A DNA stretch of 64,000 bases from Ancistrus triradiatus (GCA_025084515.1 JAJAGP010001519.1:1-64000), one strand, 5' to 3'. Numbered from the stretch's first letter, positions 1 to 12,210 are shown. Made by a program: numbers and translations. The notes: generated by a model from the letters alone, not told the origin.

Positions 1-372
1 CCTCTTTAGGCAGATACAGAACTCCCTGTGGCAGCCAGTGCAGACGATCCCAGAAAAAATCTACAAAAAGTGCCTGAAGGTTGGCCAGTAGTACAGGTGG
101 AGGGTCCACACAAGCCAATTTGTGCCACAGGGAGGATGCAGCAAGGTTATTAACAATCAAGACACGCCCTCTATAGGACATTTGGAGAATCAGCCATCTC
201 CACCTACTAAGACGCCCTTTCACTTTTTCAAGCATGCCATCCCAGTTTTTCGTGACTGTGCCACTGTCACCCAGAAAAACCCCCAAATATCTAAAACCGC
301 CCGTCTTCCAATTCAGCCCATCTGGAAGACTAGGCTGACCACCACCCCACTCCCCAACCAACACAGCTTCGC
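1..372 (-). mobile_element. LINE reverse transcriptase fragment (L1/Tx1-like)
   Basis: Read on the minus strand, about 120 codons are open and resemble the C-terminal part of a non-LTR retrotransposon polyprotein. Visible motifs include RYLGVFLGD, WDGMLEKVKGRLSRWRW, SYRGRVLIVNNL and the block LWHKLACVDPP followed by a FFWD motif. This pattern is known from Tx1/L1-type elements of fish. It runs off the left edge, so its full length is unknown, and it stops at the GA-rich repeat near 380. The plus-strand reading of this stretch is a shadow. Confidence 0.75.
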
Positions 373-377
373 TTTTT

Positions 378-423
378 TGAGAGAGAGAGAGAGACAGAGA
401 GAGAGAGAGAGACAGACAGAGAC

Positions 424-468
<45 letters not shown>
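378..468. repeat. (GA)n microsatellite
   Basis: A GA-rich purine tract with CAGA interruptions lies directly upstream of the candidate first exon of fgr. Confidence 0.9.
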
Positions 469-469
<1 letters not shown>

Positions 470-593
470 GCCCTCGCTAGAGCTGGACTGAAGGTTCAGC
501 CTTCCGGACAGAGAGCACGAGCGTGTCTGCGGTTAGCACAGGAGTAGTGAATTGGCGCCGCTTCTGTGCGTCGGATCAACAATTTTGCTCCAG
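470..593 (+). other. fgr: Candidate fgr 5' non-coding exon
   Basis: A comparatively CpG-rich segment ends in CAG followed by a consensus donor GTGAGTG at 594-600. No long in-frame ORF starts here. It precedes the coding exons in the same orientation and could be a first non-coding exon of fgr. The link across about 11 kb is inference; the exon could belong to another transcript. The start is approximate. Confidence 0.35.
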
Positions 594-937
594 GTGAGTG
601 ACAGCGACTGTGTGAGATTGTGTAAATCTGTTAATTTTATGTTGATGTGAAAGTTTGAGTGCGCGAGGGAACAGAAACGAATTGCTCCGCGTTGCAAATT
701 AAGCAGGCGCGGAGTCTCGGAGCCAATCTTATGCCAAAACTTGATGTCGTTTCCGATCAGTTCTTTATTTCATCTGACACCCTGTGTCCTGCGGTTACAC
801 GAAGCGTTCGGGTTCAAGTGAGGAATCGCGAACAAGATTGACTCTTGGATGAGATTGATCCGCAAACCGCTACTTACTGGAACAAGTGTGCTGGCTCGCG
901 CAATTTCACTTCCCTATTATTTTCTGCTATGCATTGA

Positions 938-1001
938 TATTTAAAAGCACGCCAATGTGCTACAAGAAAGAAGTTCAGTCCAGGATACGGTCACACAAAA
1001 G
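938..1001 (+). promoter_or_regulatory. Possible alternative promoter and short first exon
   Basis: A TATA-like stretch, ATATTTAAAAG, lies near 938-948. A short segment follows that ends at a strong donor (AAAAG|GTAAGTTC, donor at 1002). This arrangement suits an alternative first exon of fgr, but it rests on sequence motifs alone. Confidence 0.2.
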
Positions 1002-1009
1002 GTAAGTTC

Positions 1010-3060
1010 AGATGTAACCCGAGGTCTCCTGGTAGATCTGAAAGAGAAAGAAGTTGTTTTAGCCGTGGGCTGAACGGTTTGGGTATGAGGGGGGGTGTGA
1101 GAATGACATTTCAGATGTAGTTGCTTTGACTAAGGATGTGGGTGACCACTAACAACAAAGGTTTAAACATCAGGTTACATGGCATCTATTTGCCCACCTT
1201 GATACACTTCTGGCTGTCTGATGCTCTATATCCCTGAGCTGAATCTCCATGCTTCTGTTTCCTCTGTACCATTCAAGTTCATGTGATTTTGTTTAAACAG
1301 AATATTAAGTGATTAGGTAATTAGGTGAAACTCTAGTGTATGAAAGGAAGTGTGCCTCTGTTGCTGGTGTGAAGTTTACCACACTGTGCTCAACTCTGAT
1401 GACATATGAATTCTTGTTGAGTAAGCTCTTGGGTAAGTAACATTAGGTGAGACAATTGAACTGCTAGTATGAGTTGGTGAAAACAAAATGGAATGTCACT
1501 TGTTCCAGATTAGGCCAGGGGTTCATCACTTCCTGTTCTCTATGAAGTCACTTCCGGCCTATACCTCTCTGGGGCAGTGGGAGGAAGTGGGCCCGACCCT
1601 ATGTCTTGTCCCCGAAACCAGGAAATTGTCAAACTGGTTGAACTGATCTTTGTAAAGTATTCCACATGGGTTCTCATTAAGGAACAGCACTGCATGCGTG
1701 GCTCATATGTGGCCTTTGTTGTGATGGCAAAGCTGTAAGTACTAAAGTTTCTGACATCTGTCTATCTGTAACTTAGTTCACGTTCCTTCTAAGATTTCCA
1801 CCTCAATTAGGAGTGAGGGCATGGAGATGTTTCAGGACTACGAGCACCAGAAGTGAATTTGATCTGTGTAAACGTATGCATTTCATGTGTTTTAAATGGC
1901 GGTGAACGACAGTTCCTAGTGAAATGTAGAAAATCGTTAATTTCTCCACTGAGGAAACTGACATCATGTGGAAAAAGGAAGTGGCTGTGTTTGTGACACC
2001 TGACTTTGTATTCCCAAGTCAGTCTTTTGTATTGTATTCTCTTTCTAACACCTTGTTGCTTCACCTTCTGCACGGTGGTTTTGTTGCTGCATGCTTTAGC
2101 CAGCTCTGTAGTTTACACATATCTTATGTATTGTGTTGTTTGTTAGGTCAATGTAAAATCCTTGGTTTCTAAAGAGACACACAACTAAAAACTAAAAGCA
2201 AATGATGTAAAGAGTCCAAAACAGTGTTTTGGATCAACACCTGATTAACTGTGCGGTCCAAATGTTTGTGCGTGTATTCATGCATGAGCTCTGTCGAAAG
2301 ACTGCTCACTTCCCAGTATCCTATCACTCCAAGTCCACTCACACAACTCTTCCTGTTAGGAGGAGGGAACTTCCTGTCCCAGAGCAAGCAAGGAAGAGAA
2401 TGGAAGGGGAGAGGCGAGGGGGTTTAGACAGGAAAGGTGTGAGAAAAAGGCAAAAAAAAAGAAAGAATGTGTGTCTGTGTGTTGGTTTGTTGATAGTGAA
2501 AGTTTAAGAAATTTGTTTGACAAAGTAATTCAGTTCTTCATGTATGGACCAAGTGAACGTTCATACCCCGTGGTATTATTCTAGGAGTTGTTGCACGTAC
2601 CTTTCCGGTATTTTGTTGCAGGAAGGGGTGAAAGGAAGAATATAGCAAACGAGAGAGGAGTGGTGAAAGGAAGCTGGAAAGAGGAATCACTGTGCCAAAA
2701 ATACAAGAATGTAAGATGTAAGATGTAAACATCTGTGTGCATAATGATTCCCACACTTGTATGAGGTGTGGGTGCTGTTGTCCTGGATCCAAAGGAACAA
2801 TTCTTATCTGGAGAAGGTTGGACAGGATAGGGTGTGACTACAAGTTTGTTGCTGTGTGCATGTTTGTGAGAAAAAAAATGAGTAATACATGAAATATCCT
2901 ATGCAATTCATCATTTTTTGTTGTTGAGTGCTTACACTTGGACTCCTGTTAGCAGATGAGTGAGGTTCTGAAAATACAGATAACTGACTCTGACAAAACA
3001 GGAGTAATCTATAAATAGATATCTAAATGTTTCCTGCTTGCAAATTCCACTGCCCTGTAT
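1010..3060. other. Non-coding stretch, no recognised feature
   Basis: No convincing exon, repeat family or RNA gene is visible. The short ORFs have no recognisable motif. It is presumed to be fgr 5' intron or upstream sequence. Confidence 0.5.
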
Positions 3061-3119
3061 GTCATCTAGAAATGGAAGTTAAGGGGAACAACTTTTCGTG
3101 ATCAAAATCTCATAGCCAA

Positions 3120-3370
3120 AGTCAAGTGTTATGGGAAGTATTCGACACGACTTTGTACCAGAATAAAGTGCTGTGGTCTGCTGAATCAAAGATTGAATCC
3201 CTTTGGCTATAGTCACCAAGGGTATGAAACTCTTCAAAGAGGAGCGTTTCAAGTACAGTTAACAAAAAACACCTGGCCAGCTGTTAAGAATGGAAGTGCT
3301 TCTGCTATGCTTTGGGGTTTGTGTGGCCGTCATTGACGGGAGGATGGGGGGTTCCCTTGTTCAGCCTTCT
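3120..3370 (+). mobile_element. Decayed Tc1-like transposase fragment (weak)
   Basis: In broken frames, a WSAESKIE-like stretch (compare WSDESK of Tc1 transposases) is followed by MLWG-like residues, as in the catalytic core. No terminal repeats were found. The call is tentative. Confidence 0.3.
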
Positions 3371-3962
3371 TTACATCACACAGCTGATCGTGTGTGATGC
3401 TTCACCCAGCTGGAAGCCTCACAGGCTATGTCGGTGGAGGTGGTTTGGCTTTGAAAAGATGGATGTTTCTCAAAAGACAGGAATCTGCAAATTATGTTAG
3501 TTTGCAGATAAAGGCAGATTGACAACTAACCACCCTGCAGAACATGAAAATGTAACAATTGTCAGAGCCACCTGTCCACGACAGGCTTAAAGCAGCCAAG
3601 GTACCAGCACTAAAACACACTCGGCAAACCTTAGCGGAATCAAGTGCCCTACAACAAGAAAAGAACCAATGACATCGCAAAAGATGTGGTCCAATTCAAG
3701 AGGTTAAGAGAGATGGGATTTTATACCCAAGATATACAATGCCAAAGAAACATGTAATTATCGTTTCAGATCTTTTTTTCAATATCGCACAACCCTACTT
3801 GGAATATGTCTGAACCAAAATGAACTGACTACAAGAAAGTTTGGGAGGCTGTAATTTTACCAAAGGGGAAGTTACCACATGTGTAATGAAGATAGTGATG
3901 TCATGACCTAATTGTTAATAGTAATAGTAATTATTGGTGAAAAGTGAACTAGTTGGTAAATG

Positions 3963-4176
3963 CCACTGTGGTAGCGTAGCGGTTAAGGTACTGGACTATG
4001 GACCAAAAGGGACCAAAAGGTCCAGGGTTCAAATCCCACCTCTGCCAAGCTGCCACTGTTGGGTCCTTGAGCAAGACCCTTAACCCACAATTGCTTGGAT
4101 TGTAACTGTACCAATTGTAAGTCGCTCTGGATAAGGGCGTCTGCTAAATGCTGTAAATGTAAATGTAAATGCCACT
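3963..4176 (+). repeat. tRNA-derived SINE, copy 1
   Basis: The tRNA-like head has an A-box-like TGGTAGCGTAGCGGTTAAGG and a B box GGTTCAAATCC. Next come the conserved body GTCGCTCTGGATAAGGGCGT and a short (AAATGT)n tail. The 13-bp direct repeats GTAAATGCCACTG flank it on both sides, consistent with retroposition. A 10-bp tandem duplication (GACCAAAAGG) sits in the head. At least six further copies of the family occur in the window. Confidence 0.85.
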
Positions 4177-4179
4177 GAA

Positions 4180-5360
4180 ATTATTAAGAGCTAATGCTAA
4201 TGCTTTTTAACATTATGTGGTGATCTCTAAATGAAAGGCAACAAAGATCATATGAGAATAAGGACAGAAAAGAGCAACAATAAGGTTAGCGTATGGCCTG
4301 AGGAACTAGCATGCTAACTACATTAAACAGTGTTAATATTTGGCGTGATGAATATAGCAAAACCTTTACATTTTGTCTGTTTTTTTATTGCATTAATTCT
4401 TACACAGTGTATAACTGATGATTGATATAAGATTGTTTTTGTAAAGAGAAGCATTCAGACATTCATTAAGGCGATATAAAAACACTTCTGTTTAAGAAGT
4501 TAATATATAGTTATCAGTATAAAGCACATCTATACCCCTGAATGGGTTGAAACATCAATAAGTAGCTTTGGTTTATCCTCAACTGTGGCTAATTATATTT
4601 ATATTCACTGAGCCTAAAGGCTTGCTGCCTATTAAAAGAATAAAGACTTGGTAGTAACTCCTTTAAATGATTTCTGTTTATTCATCCCACAGTTTACCTG
4701 CTCTTGAAATGCAAAAGTACATGACATGGTGTATGATATTAGGCAAGGCTGCCAGTCAGGCAAATAATTAATCCCAAAACAACTTGTTTTGTCACAGATA
4801 CAGCAACACAGAAAGATGTGCCAGAGTAAAACAAAAATAAATATTAAAAATCTAAGAGGGTTATAATGAATAATGAATGCAACGATTAGGGCTTGTTGGT
4901 AATATACAAATAGAGTTATACGGACTGGTCATCAGTATAGTTCATTCATTTGCCATCGGCATGTGTACGTCTATAATTTAGGACACCAAAGTTCTCAAAT
5001 ATAAAGATTAAGAGATTTTTCATTAATGCGTTGTTTTCTGACCATGATTAGATCAGCAAGTCAGTATGGAAGGCTTTCATCAGGTGCTCAATTAGTTAAT
5101 GCTGAGTGAGTAAATGAATAAATATGTATTAAAATGTCTAGTGTGGTTTGTGGTGCAATGCAAATTGTAATTGTTCCAATTGTGTAATGCCGTGAAAAAC
5201 ATATTAGAGCTAGGCATTTAGAGACTTGTATCAGGTGATATAGTGCCATACATAGTAATTAATATGTGCTTACTCATTTTACCCTTTAGAGAATTTGTAT
5301 TTGTTTAGTTTGTAGACACTTTATTGAGAGCAACTTTATAGTAACTTAAATGTAATACCT
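4180..5360. other. AT-rich non-coding stretch
   Basis: No gene or clear repeat is recognised here. Confidence 0.5.
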
Positions 5361-5362
5361 TG

Positions 5363-5581
5363 AGTGTGTATGCACATAATAATCCGATCATAGTCGGATT
5401 TATGCAGTTATCTGCTTATTCAAGTGGTCATGTAAACAGCATAAGCCCATCTAGAAATTAGTTTAAGGAATCTGATAAGGGAGTGAGGTTTTAACTCAGT
5501 AATCAGATTTCTCAGAGCATAAGTACCCACGCTACGATTTCAACAGTTTTTTTTTCTCAGTCTGCGCATTGCACGCACATA
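5363..5581. mobile_element. Left half of palindromic TIR element, split by Tc1
   Basis: It begins with a terminal repeat GAGTGTGTATGCACATAATA plus CCGATCATAG, matching the termini at 7378 and 50346. It is interrupted at a TA by the Tc1 element at 5582. Sequence of the same type resumes at about 7116-7376. It has no coding capacity. Confidence 0.6.
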
Positions 5582-7115
5582 CAGTGGTGCTTGAAAGTTT
5601 GTGAACACTTTAGAATTTTCTATATTTCTGCATAAATATGACCTGAAACATCAACAGATTTTCATTTTCAAGTCCTAAAAGTAGATACAGAGAACCCAGT
5701 TAAACAAGTGAGACAAAAATGATCCAATATCACATATTAGTGAGTGGCAAAAGTATGTGAACCTTTGCTTTCAGTATCTGGTGTGACCCCCCTGTGCAGC
5801 AATAACTGCAACTAAACGTTTCCTGTAACTGGTGATCAGTCCTGCTCACCGGCTTTAGCCCATTCCTCCGTACAGAACAGCTTCAGCTCTGGGATGTTGG
5901 TGGGTTTTCTCACATTAACTGCTCGCTTCTGGTTCTTCCACAACATTTCGATTGGATTAAGGTCAGGACTTTGACTTGGCCATTCCAAAACATTAACTTT
6001 ATTCTTCTTTAACCATTCTTTGGTAGAACGACTTGTGTGCTTATGTTCATTGTCTTGCTGAATGACCCACCTTCTCTTGAGATTCAGTTCATGTCCTGAC
6101 ATTTTCCTTTAGAATTCTCTGATATAATTCAGAATTCATTGTTCCATCAATGATGGCAAACCGTACTGGCCCAGATGCAGCAAAACAGGCCCAAACCATG
6201 ATATTACCACCACCATGGTTCACAGATGGGATAAGGTTCTTATGCTGAAATGCAGTGTTTTCCTTTCTCCAAACATAATGTTTTTCTTTTAATCCAAAAA
6301 TTTCTATTTTGGTCTCATCCATCCAAAAAACATTCTTCCAGTAGCCTTATGGCTTGACCTTGTGATCTTTAGCAATTGCAGAAGAGCAGAAATGTTCTTT
6401 TTGAAGAGCAGGGCTTTTTCCTTGCAACCCTGCCATGCACACAATTGTGGTTCAGTGTCTTTCTGATGGGGGACTCATAAACATTAACATTAGCCAATGT
6501 GTGAGAGGCCTTCAGGTGCTTAAAAGTTACCCTGTGGTCCTTTGTGACCTTGCAAACTATTAAACACCTTACTCTTGGAGTGATCTTTGTTGGTCGACCG
6601 CTCCTGGGGAGGATTACAATGGTCTTGAATTTCCTCCATTTGTACACAATCTGTCTGACTGTGGATTGGTGGAGACCAAACTATTTAGAGATGGTTTTGT
6701 AACCTTTTCCAGCCTGATGAGCATCAACAGCTCTTTTTCTGAGGTCCTCAGAAATCTCCTTTGTTCGTGCCATGATACACTTCCACAAACATGTTGTGAA
6801 GAGCAGACTTTGATAGATCCCTGTTCTTTAAATAAAACAGGGTGCCCCCTCACACCTGATTGTCATCCCATTGACTGAAAACACCTGACTCTAATTTCAC
6901 CTTCAAATCAACTGCTAATCCTAGGGTTCACATACTTTTGCCACTCACTAATATGTAAATACTGGATCATTTTTCCTCAATAAATAAGTGACAAAGTATA
7001 ATATTTTTGTCTCATTGGTTTAACTGGGTTCTCTTTATCTACTTTTAGGACTTGTGTGTGAAAATCTGATGATGGCAGAAATATAGAAAATTCTAAAGGT
7101 TTTCAAGCACCAATG
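5582..7115 (-). mobile_element. Tc1-like transposon, family I, copy 1 (dead)
   Basis: Imperfect terminal repeats (CAGTGGTGCTTGAAAG at the left, its degenerate complement at the right end) start at a TA. The minus strand encodes a Tc1 transposase in fragments. Pieces seen include an N-terminal helix-turn-helix with YKWRKFKT and GRPTKIT, GLKEKHYVWRKEN, NHGGGNIMVWACFAASG, QQDNEHKHTSRST and SPDLNPIEMLW. Stops and frameshifts break it, including a TAG soon after the start. It is closely related to the copy at 53442. Confidence 0.9.
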
Positions 7116-7376
7116 GTAAAACACAAGAGTGTAACACGGTTGCCAGGTTGGCTTATTCTTAGAGACTACGCTCCGCTACCTTTCCATAAACTTGGTTGTA
7201 TTTTTAACTTGGAATCTTTCAACCTGGAAATTAAACGCGGCACCCGCTAAACGGCTATTGAACGCTTTGTGGAGACTCATACGCAGAATATGCTTGAGGA
7301 AATGAAGAATTTCATTATTTAACATTAAAGTTTTAAGTTAACGTCACATCTTCTTGTGTCATGTAAACCCGAAGGT
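7116..7376. mobile_element. Right part of the split palindromic TIR element
   Basis: It contains the block around TGTGGAGACTCATACGCAG and AATGAAGAATTTCATTATT. This also occurs, reverse-complemented, in the related element at 50346-50910. It continues the element broken by the Tc1 insertion at 5582. Confidence 0.5.
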
Positions 7377-7860
7377 TGAGTGCATTTACATGCACTTAAT
7401 AATTCGATCATAGTCTTAGTTCTGCAGTTATCTGATTGTTCAAGTGGTCATGTAGACAGCATGGTCCAATCTACAACTCAGATTAAGTGTTCTGATAAAG
7501 GGAGCTGGATTTTAGCTAAGCAATCGGACCACTCATACCATGTATACCAGTTGATGCGAGCCATGGTTGCCATATCCACTTATTGTAAAGACTTGGCTGT
7601 GTTCTGACTATTTTTCCATTGAACGTGGAGACTCTGAAGCGCAGTATATACTTGTGAAAATGAAGTTTGAAGTTGATGTCATGTATTTCTATGAGATTAT
7701 TGACTGCAAAGTAGAAATCCCATTACTGCCTGAGTTATGTAAGCCTGGAGGTTCCCAATTATCTGATTACTCAAGTTCCTGTATACTCGTTGATCGTATT
7801 ACTGGCAAAATCTGATTTTCTGTAGTTATCGGATTATTAAGCGCATGTAAACGCACTCCA
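7377..7860. mobile_element. Palindromic non-autonomous DNA element
   Basis: About 35-bp terminal inverted repeats bound roughly 480 bp without transposase. The left end is GAGTGCATTTACATGCACTT and the right end, reverse-complemented, is GAGTGCGTTTACATGCGCTT. Subterminal copies of the CCGATAACT-type motif recur inside, as in MITEs. The short ORFs inside it are not genes. Confidence 0.65.
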
Positions 7861-8060
7861 GTGTTACTTGGACTCCATCTGTGTAGAGTTTGCACATCCT
7901 CACTGTGTCCGTGTGGGTTTTTTTCTACTCTGGTTTCCTCCCACATTCCAGAGACATGCTTTATCAAACTGGTCATTCTAAATTGCCCCAGGGTGAGGAT
8001 TCAATCAGTATAATTATATCCTTGCTCCTGTCATCAACAGCAGTTGCAGCTGATGTGACA
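7861..8060. repeat. Fish interspersed repeat fragment
   Basis: The text around GAGTTTGCACATCCTCACTG and GTTTCCTCCCACATTCCAGA belongs to a repeat common in fish genomes. Other, opposite-strand members lie at about 30400 and 33325. Assigning it to a LINE tail is from memory and uncertain. Confidence 0.45.
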
Positions 8061-8360
8061 TAAAATAAATAAATACACTTCTCCACCTTCCTGAAGCGCT
8101 CAATGGTGGTACAGTAGCTTAAATGTGCAGGGATTTGACCCCTCAACTTTCTGGTAAATAGCGGTTTTGCTTTGCTAAGGGGTTCAGCATCAGGATCATT
8201 GTTTGGGAACTTTCAGCATTGTTGATATGACATTTAAACAATGTATTTTTTGTTTACTATTCTGGTGCCTGCACAAGCTTTACACCAGTAAGATGGACCT
8301 TGTGCTGTGACTAATGCAACTAATTATTCATAAGCAGTCTAATCTGTTACATTATTTTTG

Positions 8361-9330
8361 CACACTTTATGGACAAAAGCATTAGTAAACACCTCTTAGT
8401 TCAGATCATTCAGGTGTTTCCATCAGTCCCATTGCCACAGGTGTATAAAATCAAGCACCTAACCATGCAGTCTGCCTTACAAACATTTGTGAATGGGTCG
8501 TTCTAAATAGATCACTGAATTCGACCGTGGTTCTGTAATAGGATGCCACCATTGCAACAAGTTGGATTGTGATTTTCTTTCCCCTCCTAGATATTCCACA
8601 ATCAACTGTGAGTGGTATTGTTGAAAAGTGGAAGCATTTGGGAACCACAGCAATTTCAGCCACAAAATGGCAGACCACTCAAAGTTACAGAGCAGGGTCG
8701 CTGAGGCACATAGTGCATAAAAGTCGCCAAGGCTCTGCTGGTTCAGTAAGTGTAGAGTTCCAATCCTCTCTGGCATTAGCATCAGCACAAAAACTGTATC
8801 TGGTAGTCTGATGGACGAGTTTGGGTTTGGCAAATGCCAGAAGAACGTTACTTGCCTGACTGCATTGTGCCAGCTGTAAAGTTTGGTGGAGGAGGGATAA
8901 TGCTATGGGGTTATTTTTTCAGGGGATGGAATGGGTCCCTTAGTTCCAGTGAAGGGAAATCTTAATTCTTCAGCATAGCAAGACATTTTCGACAATTGTA
9001 TGCCTCCAGCTTGTCGGAACAGTTTGAGGAAGTACTGTTTCTGTTCCAGCATAAGTGTGGCCCAGTGCCCAAAAAAGGTCCATAAAGGCATGGTTGGGTG
9101 AGTTTGGTGTGGAAGAACTTAACTGGACTGCACAGAGCCCTGACCTCAACCTTTAGGATGAACTAGAACGGAGATTGCAGGCCCAGCCCTTTTCGTCTGA
9201 CCTCAAAAATGCTCCTCAGGATGAATGAGCAGAAATTCCCAAAGACACACTTCAGAATCTTATAGAAAGCCTTCTCAGAAGTGTGATAATCTGTTATAGC
9301 TGCAAAGGGGAAACCTACTACATAATAAAA
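8361..9330 (+). mobile_element. Tc1-like transposon, family II (dead)
   Basis: It starts near a terminus-like CACACTTTATGGACAAAAGC. Plus-strand fragments in several frames match Tc1 transposase: DEFGFGKCQKNV, GPLVPVKGNLNSSA and a degraded LDCTEP*PQP segment equivalent to the usual WPAQSPDLNP. Many stops are present, so it cannot encode a functional enzyme. Confidence 0.75.
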
Positions 9331-9690
9331 CCTAAGAAGGTAGAATCTGATTTCATAAAAGCTTCACTTACCTGGTGAAGAGATCGAGCACCAGAATGCA
9401 TTATGTGAAGAAGGCAGGCCAGGTCGGTGTGATTGAAAACCTTGGTCCTGGCATTTATGTGGATGCTGCTTTGACACATACCACCTACCTAAATATTGTT
9501 GCAGACTAAATACACCCCTTCATGGCAGCATCATTTCCTAATGGTGGTGGGCCTCTTTCACCAGGATAATGTTGCCCTACCCACCACTGCAAAAAAATAA
9601 GGAAAATGGACAGATGTGTAGGACGAGCAGTCCATGGAGGACACATTGTGATCTACAGGAGGTCTTATGGAGTCCCAATGTTTGTTCGTG
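9330..9690 (+). mobile_element. Tc1-like remnant, family III
   Basis: Plus-strand fragments around GCATTTATGTGGATGCTGCT, CACCCCTTCATGGCAGCATC and TTTCACCAGGATAATG (FxQDN) match the catalytic region of a Tc1-type transposase. A second, equally broken copy lies at 28545-29125. Confidence 0.6.
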
Positions 9691-9929
9691 TATGCCCGAT
9701 TGAGTGTAATGTGTGTTTCACAAGCAGAGAAACAGAAACTGTCTTTTCAGTGCAGCTCACCAGAATTAAATGTGCTCATTTTTCATAGCCTCTTGTAGTT
9801 TCGTCTCATATCTCAAAGAGAGAGGAAGAAGGGGAGAGCGAGACAAAGGGAGGAAGGGGGACGTGAGCAATAATGAGCTTGGTCGGGATAGGAAAAGGGT
9901 CAGAGGGGAAAGAATGGCGGGGAGAAAGA

Positions 9930-10012
9930 ACGTCTCGATATCTCAAAGAGAGAGGAGAGAGAGAGAAAGAGAGAGAGAGAAGAGAGAGAGCGAGAGGAGA
10001 GAGAGAGAGCAC
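9930..10012. repeat. (GA)n microsatellite
   Basis: A GAGA-rich tract with CGAGA and AAGA interruptions. The arginine/glutamate-rich ORFs over it are artefacts. Confidence 0.9.
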
Positions 10013-10295
10013 CGGGGTAAGGAGGGGCTGTGGTAAAGCCAGGTTGGTGATGCAAGCTCCCCTACAGTGACATAAGATTTTTACCCATCTTAAATAATTT
10101 AAGTAATAAAAAAATAGAAAATGAATATGTGGCGATCAATGTTGAGATTGAGTAAATCAGTGTATAGGAAACGTTGCAGTATCTTGATTATTTAGTCAAT
10201 ACTGGTACACTACAGTATCTACAGTATATTATCTATACACACATTCATTCTGTAGTACTGTAGTGTACCTGTTATGGCTATTTAGTCATTAATGT

Positions 10296-10488
10296 GGGAC
10301 TGTGGTAGCCTAGCAGTTAAGGTACTGGACTATGGACCAGAAGGTCCAGGGTTCAAATCCCACCTCTGCCAGGCTGCCACTGTTGGGTCCTTGAGCAAGG
10401 CCCTTAACCCACAATTGCTTAGATTGTAAGACTGTACCAATTGTAAGTCGCTCTGGGTAAGGACGTCTGCTAAATGCTGTAAATGTAA
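10296..10488 (+). repeat. tRNA-derived SINE, copy 2
   Basis: Same family as at 3963: head GGGACTGTGGTAGCCTAGCA, B box GGTTCAAATCC, body AAGTCGCTCTGG, tail CTGTAAATGTAA. Confidence 0.85.
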
Positions 10489-10489
10489 T

Positions 10490-11327
10490 TTCTCTTGTGC
10501 TGTAGGTGGGAAGAATGACATCAATGTTTTCCTTTGACAGCAAGAACAAAAGTAGATAAACCATGGGCAGCTTGCGCTATTTAAAGCAGGTGGTGCCCTG
10601 TAATGGTGTAACAGCAGATTAAAAAAGTGGCTTCATGGAGCTTTATGGGGGCACATGATCACTGTCACCCTCTCAGATTCGTAGATGTCTGATAAAAGAT
10701 ACTCATTAATCCGGTGGGATTTAGCTACACTAATGTTGTAAGAGTACTGGTTAAAATGAGCCCTAAAACTACTGAGAACGTTTTTGCCTTTCATATTCAA
10801 GCAAAACTACTGTTACTTTAGAAAGAACGTAACAAGTAGATTCAAGTATATGTAGTTAACCAAAGGAATTAAGTAAATAAATAAATAATAAATTAAGTCA
10901 ATTTGATACGAACTGTAAATAACTTATCTATAACTCTATAATCTGTCAAATTATATTTGTTTCATGCACTGCATGTTACTCTCAAAATATAGTACAGCTC
11001 TGACTCTAAAGCTGTGACAGTTTTTCTCACACCCGTCTGTGGTGAGAGATAAATGTTGTGATGGTGCATCTGATCTGCATTTCATGTATGTAAACACACT
11101 AAGCAGTGTCCTCGCTGCAGGAAATGGGGTAGGTTTTAGAGGGTCGGACAGGAAGCGAGGGCCTTGCTGACATCCTGTTACTCCACTGATTATCAGTCAG
11201 ATAGAGTTGCGTGAGCTAGGGAGAGAAAAATATGTACGAAACTGGAACATAATGCTAGACAGAACATACTTCCCTATTCTCACATGTGTCAGAGGAAGAG
11301 GAAGCGTCAAAGTAACAAGCATATATT

Positions 11328-11378
<51 letters not shown>

Positions 11379-11410
11379 TCACTTTTGGTCTCAATGTCTT
11401 TCTGTCTCTG
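10490..11410. other. Non-coding stretch with an (AT)n microsatellite
   Basis: The only marked feature is an alternating TA tract at about 11335-11370. No exon is recognised. Confidence 0.55.
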
Positions 11411-11413
11411 TAG

Positions 11414-11450
11414 GGAGATGGTGTGGATGAACCCATGATTTGAGGATCTG
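11414..11450 (+). other. fgr: Candidate fgr 5' UTR exon (37 bp)
   Basis: A pyrimidine-rich tract ending TCTGTCTCTGTAG is followed by 37 bp and a consensus donor GTAAG at 11451. It lies 340 bp upstream of the exon with the start codon, in the same orientation. A small non-coding exon here is plausible. It contains ATGs, but a TGA follows soon after. Confidence 0.5.
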
Positions 11451-11790
11451 GTAAGATGCTCATTGACTTTCAATAAGTACACTGACAAATGTTACTAATT
11501 TGTTTTCAATAAAGCTAGTGCCATCAAGTTTTGAAACACAGTAACGTCCTCGTATCTGTGATCATATACAAAATGGCATGGTGTTATTTACATTTTAGGC
11601 TCCCAATGCTCCTTAAAGCACTTTGGCCCCTGCACTGTAGTAGATTTTATGCTGTATCACTATCATTACCACAAGACTGGAAAGTACACTGTATTGCTAC
11701 AATCACCAGAGCTATAGTGTGATTCATCTTACTGTGTTGCGTTTGTGGTTATTTCTAACTTCCTTTCTGCTCTCTGGTTTCTGTGGACAG

Positions 11791-12091
11791 AAGCTCTTTT
11801 TCCAGGGTGATGAGCTGTGCTCTGTGAGAATTGAGATTATTATGGGCTGCATTTGCTGTAAGCCGAGGAATGCCTCCAAAGCATCTGCAGGGTCATGCAC
11901 TGATTCATGTGATACAGGGAGGGCTCAGGCAGCGGACAGCTCCCGTTACATTCCAGACCCCACCCAGAACTCAGCGACGGGCTTCATCCCAAATTTTAAT
12001 GATTTTTCCAACCCAGTCAATACAAGCAATGCTTTTCCTTCCTGCAGTTATCCATCTCATCCCAGCCAGTCTCGGTCTACAGCCCTTACAG
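11791..12091 (+). CDS. fgr: fgr coding exon 1: start codon, SH4 and unique region
   Basis: The acceptor CTGTGGACAG ends at 11790. A short 5' UTR precedes ATG at 11842, and the exon ends at 12091 with donor GTGTGT (phase 1). It encodes 83 residues plus one base. MGCICCKPR gives myristoylation and dual palmitoylation sites. The Ser/Pro-rich unique region contains YIPDPTQ and FIPNFNDFSNP, which parallels the PDPT and IPNYNNF segments of FYN, FGR and YRK. Confidence 0.93.
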
Positions 12092-12177
12092 GTGTGTGTT
12101 TGTCTATGGGTTGTCATGCTGAGAGGTGTAAAACAAAATCTGCTCACACAGACAAACTGAGTTACACTACTGATGAC

Positions 12178-12210
<33 letters not shown>

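Noticed and set aside
122..547. 141-codon plus-strand ORF rich in Arg/Glu
   Set aside because: It is the antisense of a LINE fragment running into a GA microsatellite. The minus-strand reading has real protein similarity.
3963..4060. tRNA gene
   Set aside because: A- and B-box-like sequences belong to the head of a multicopy SINE. No full cloverleaf is apparent, and the SINE body and tail follow.
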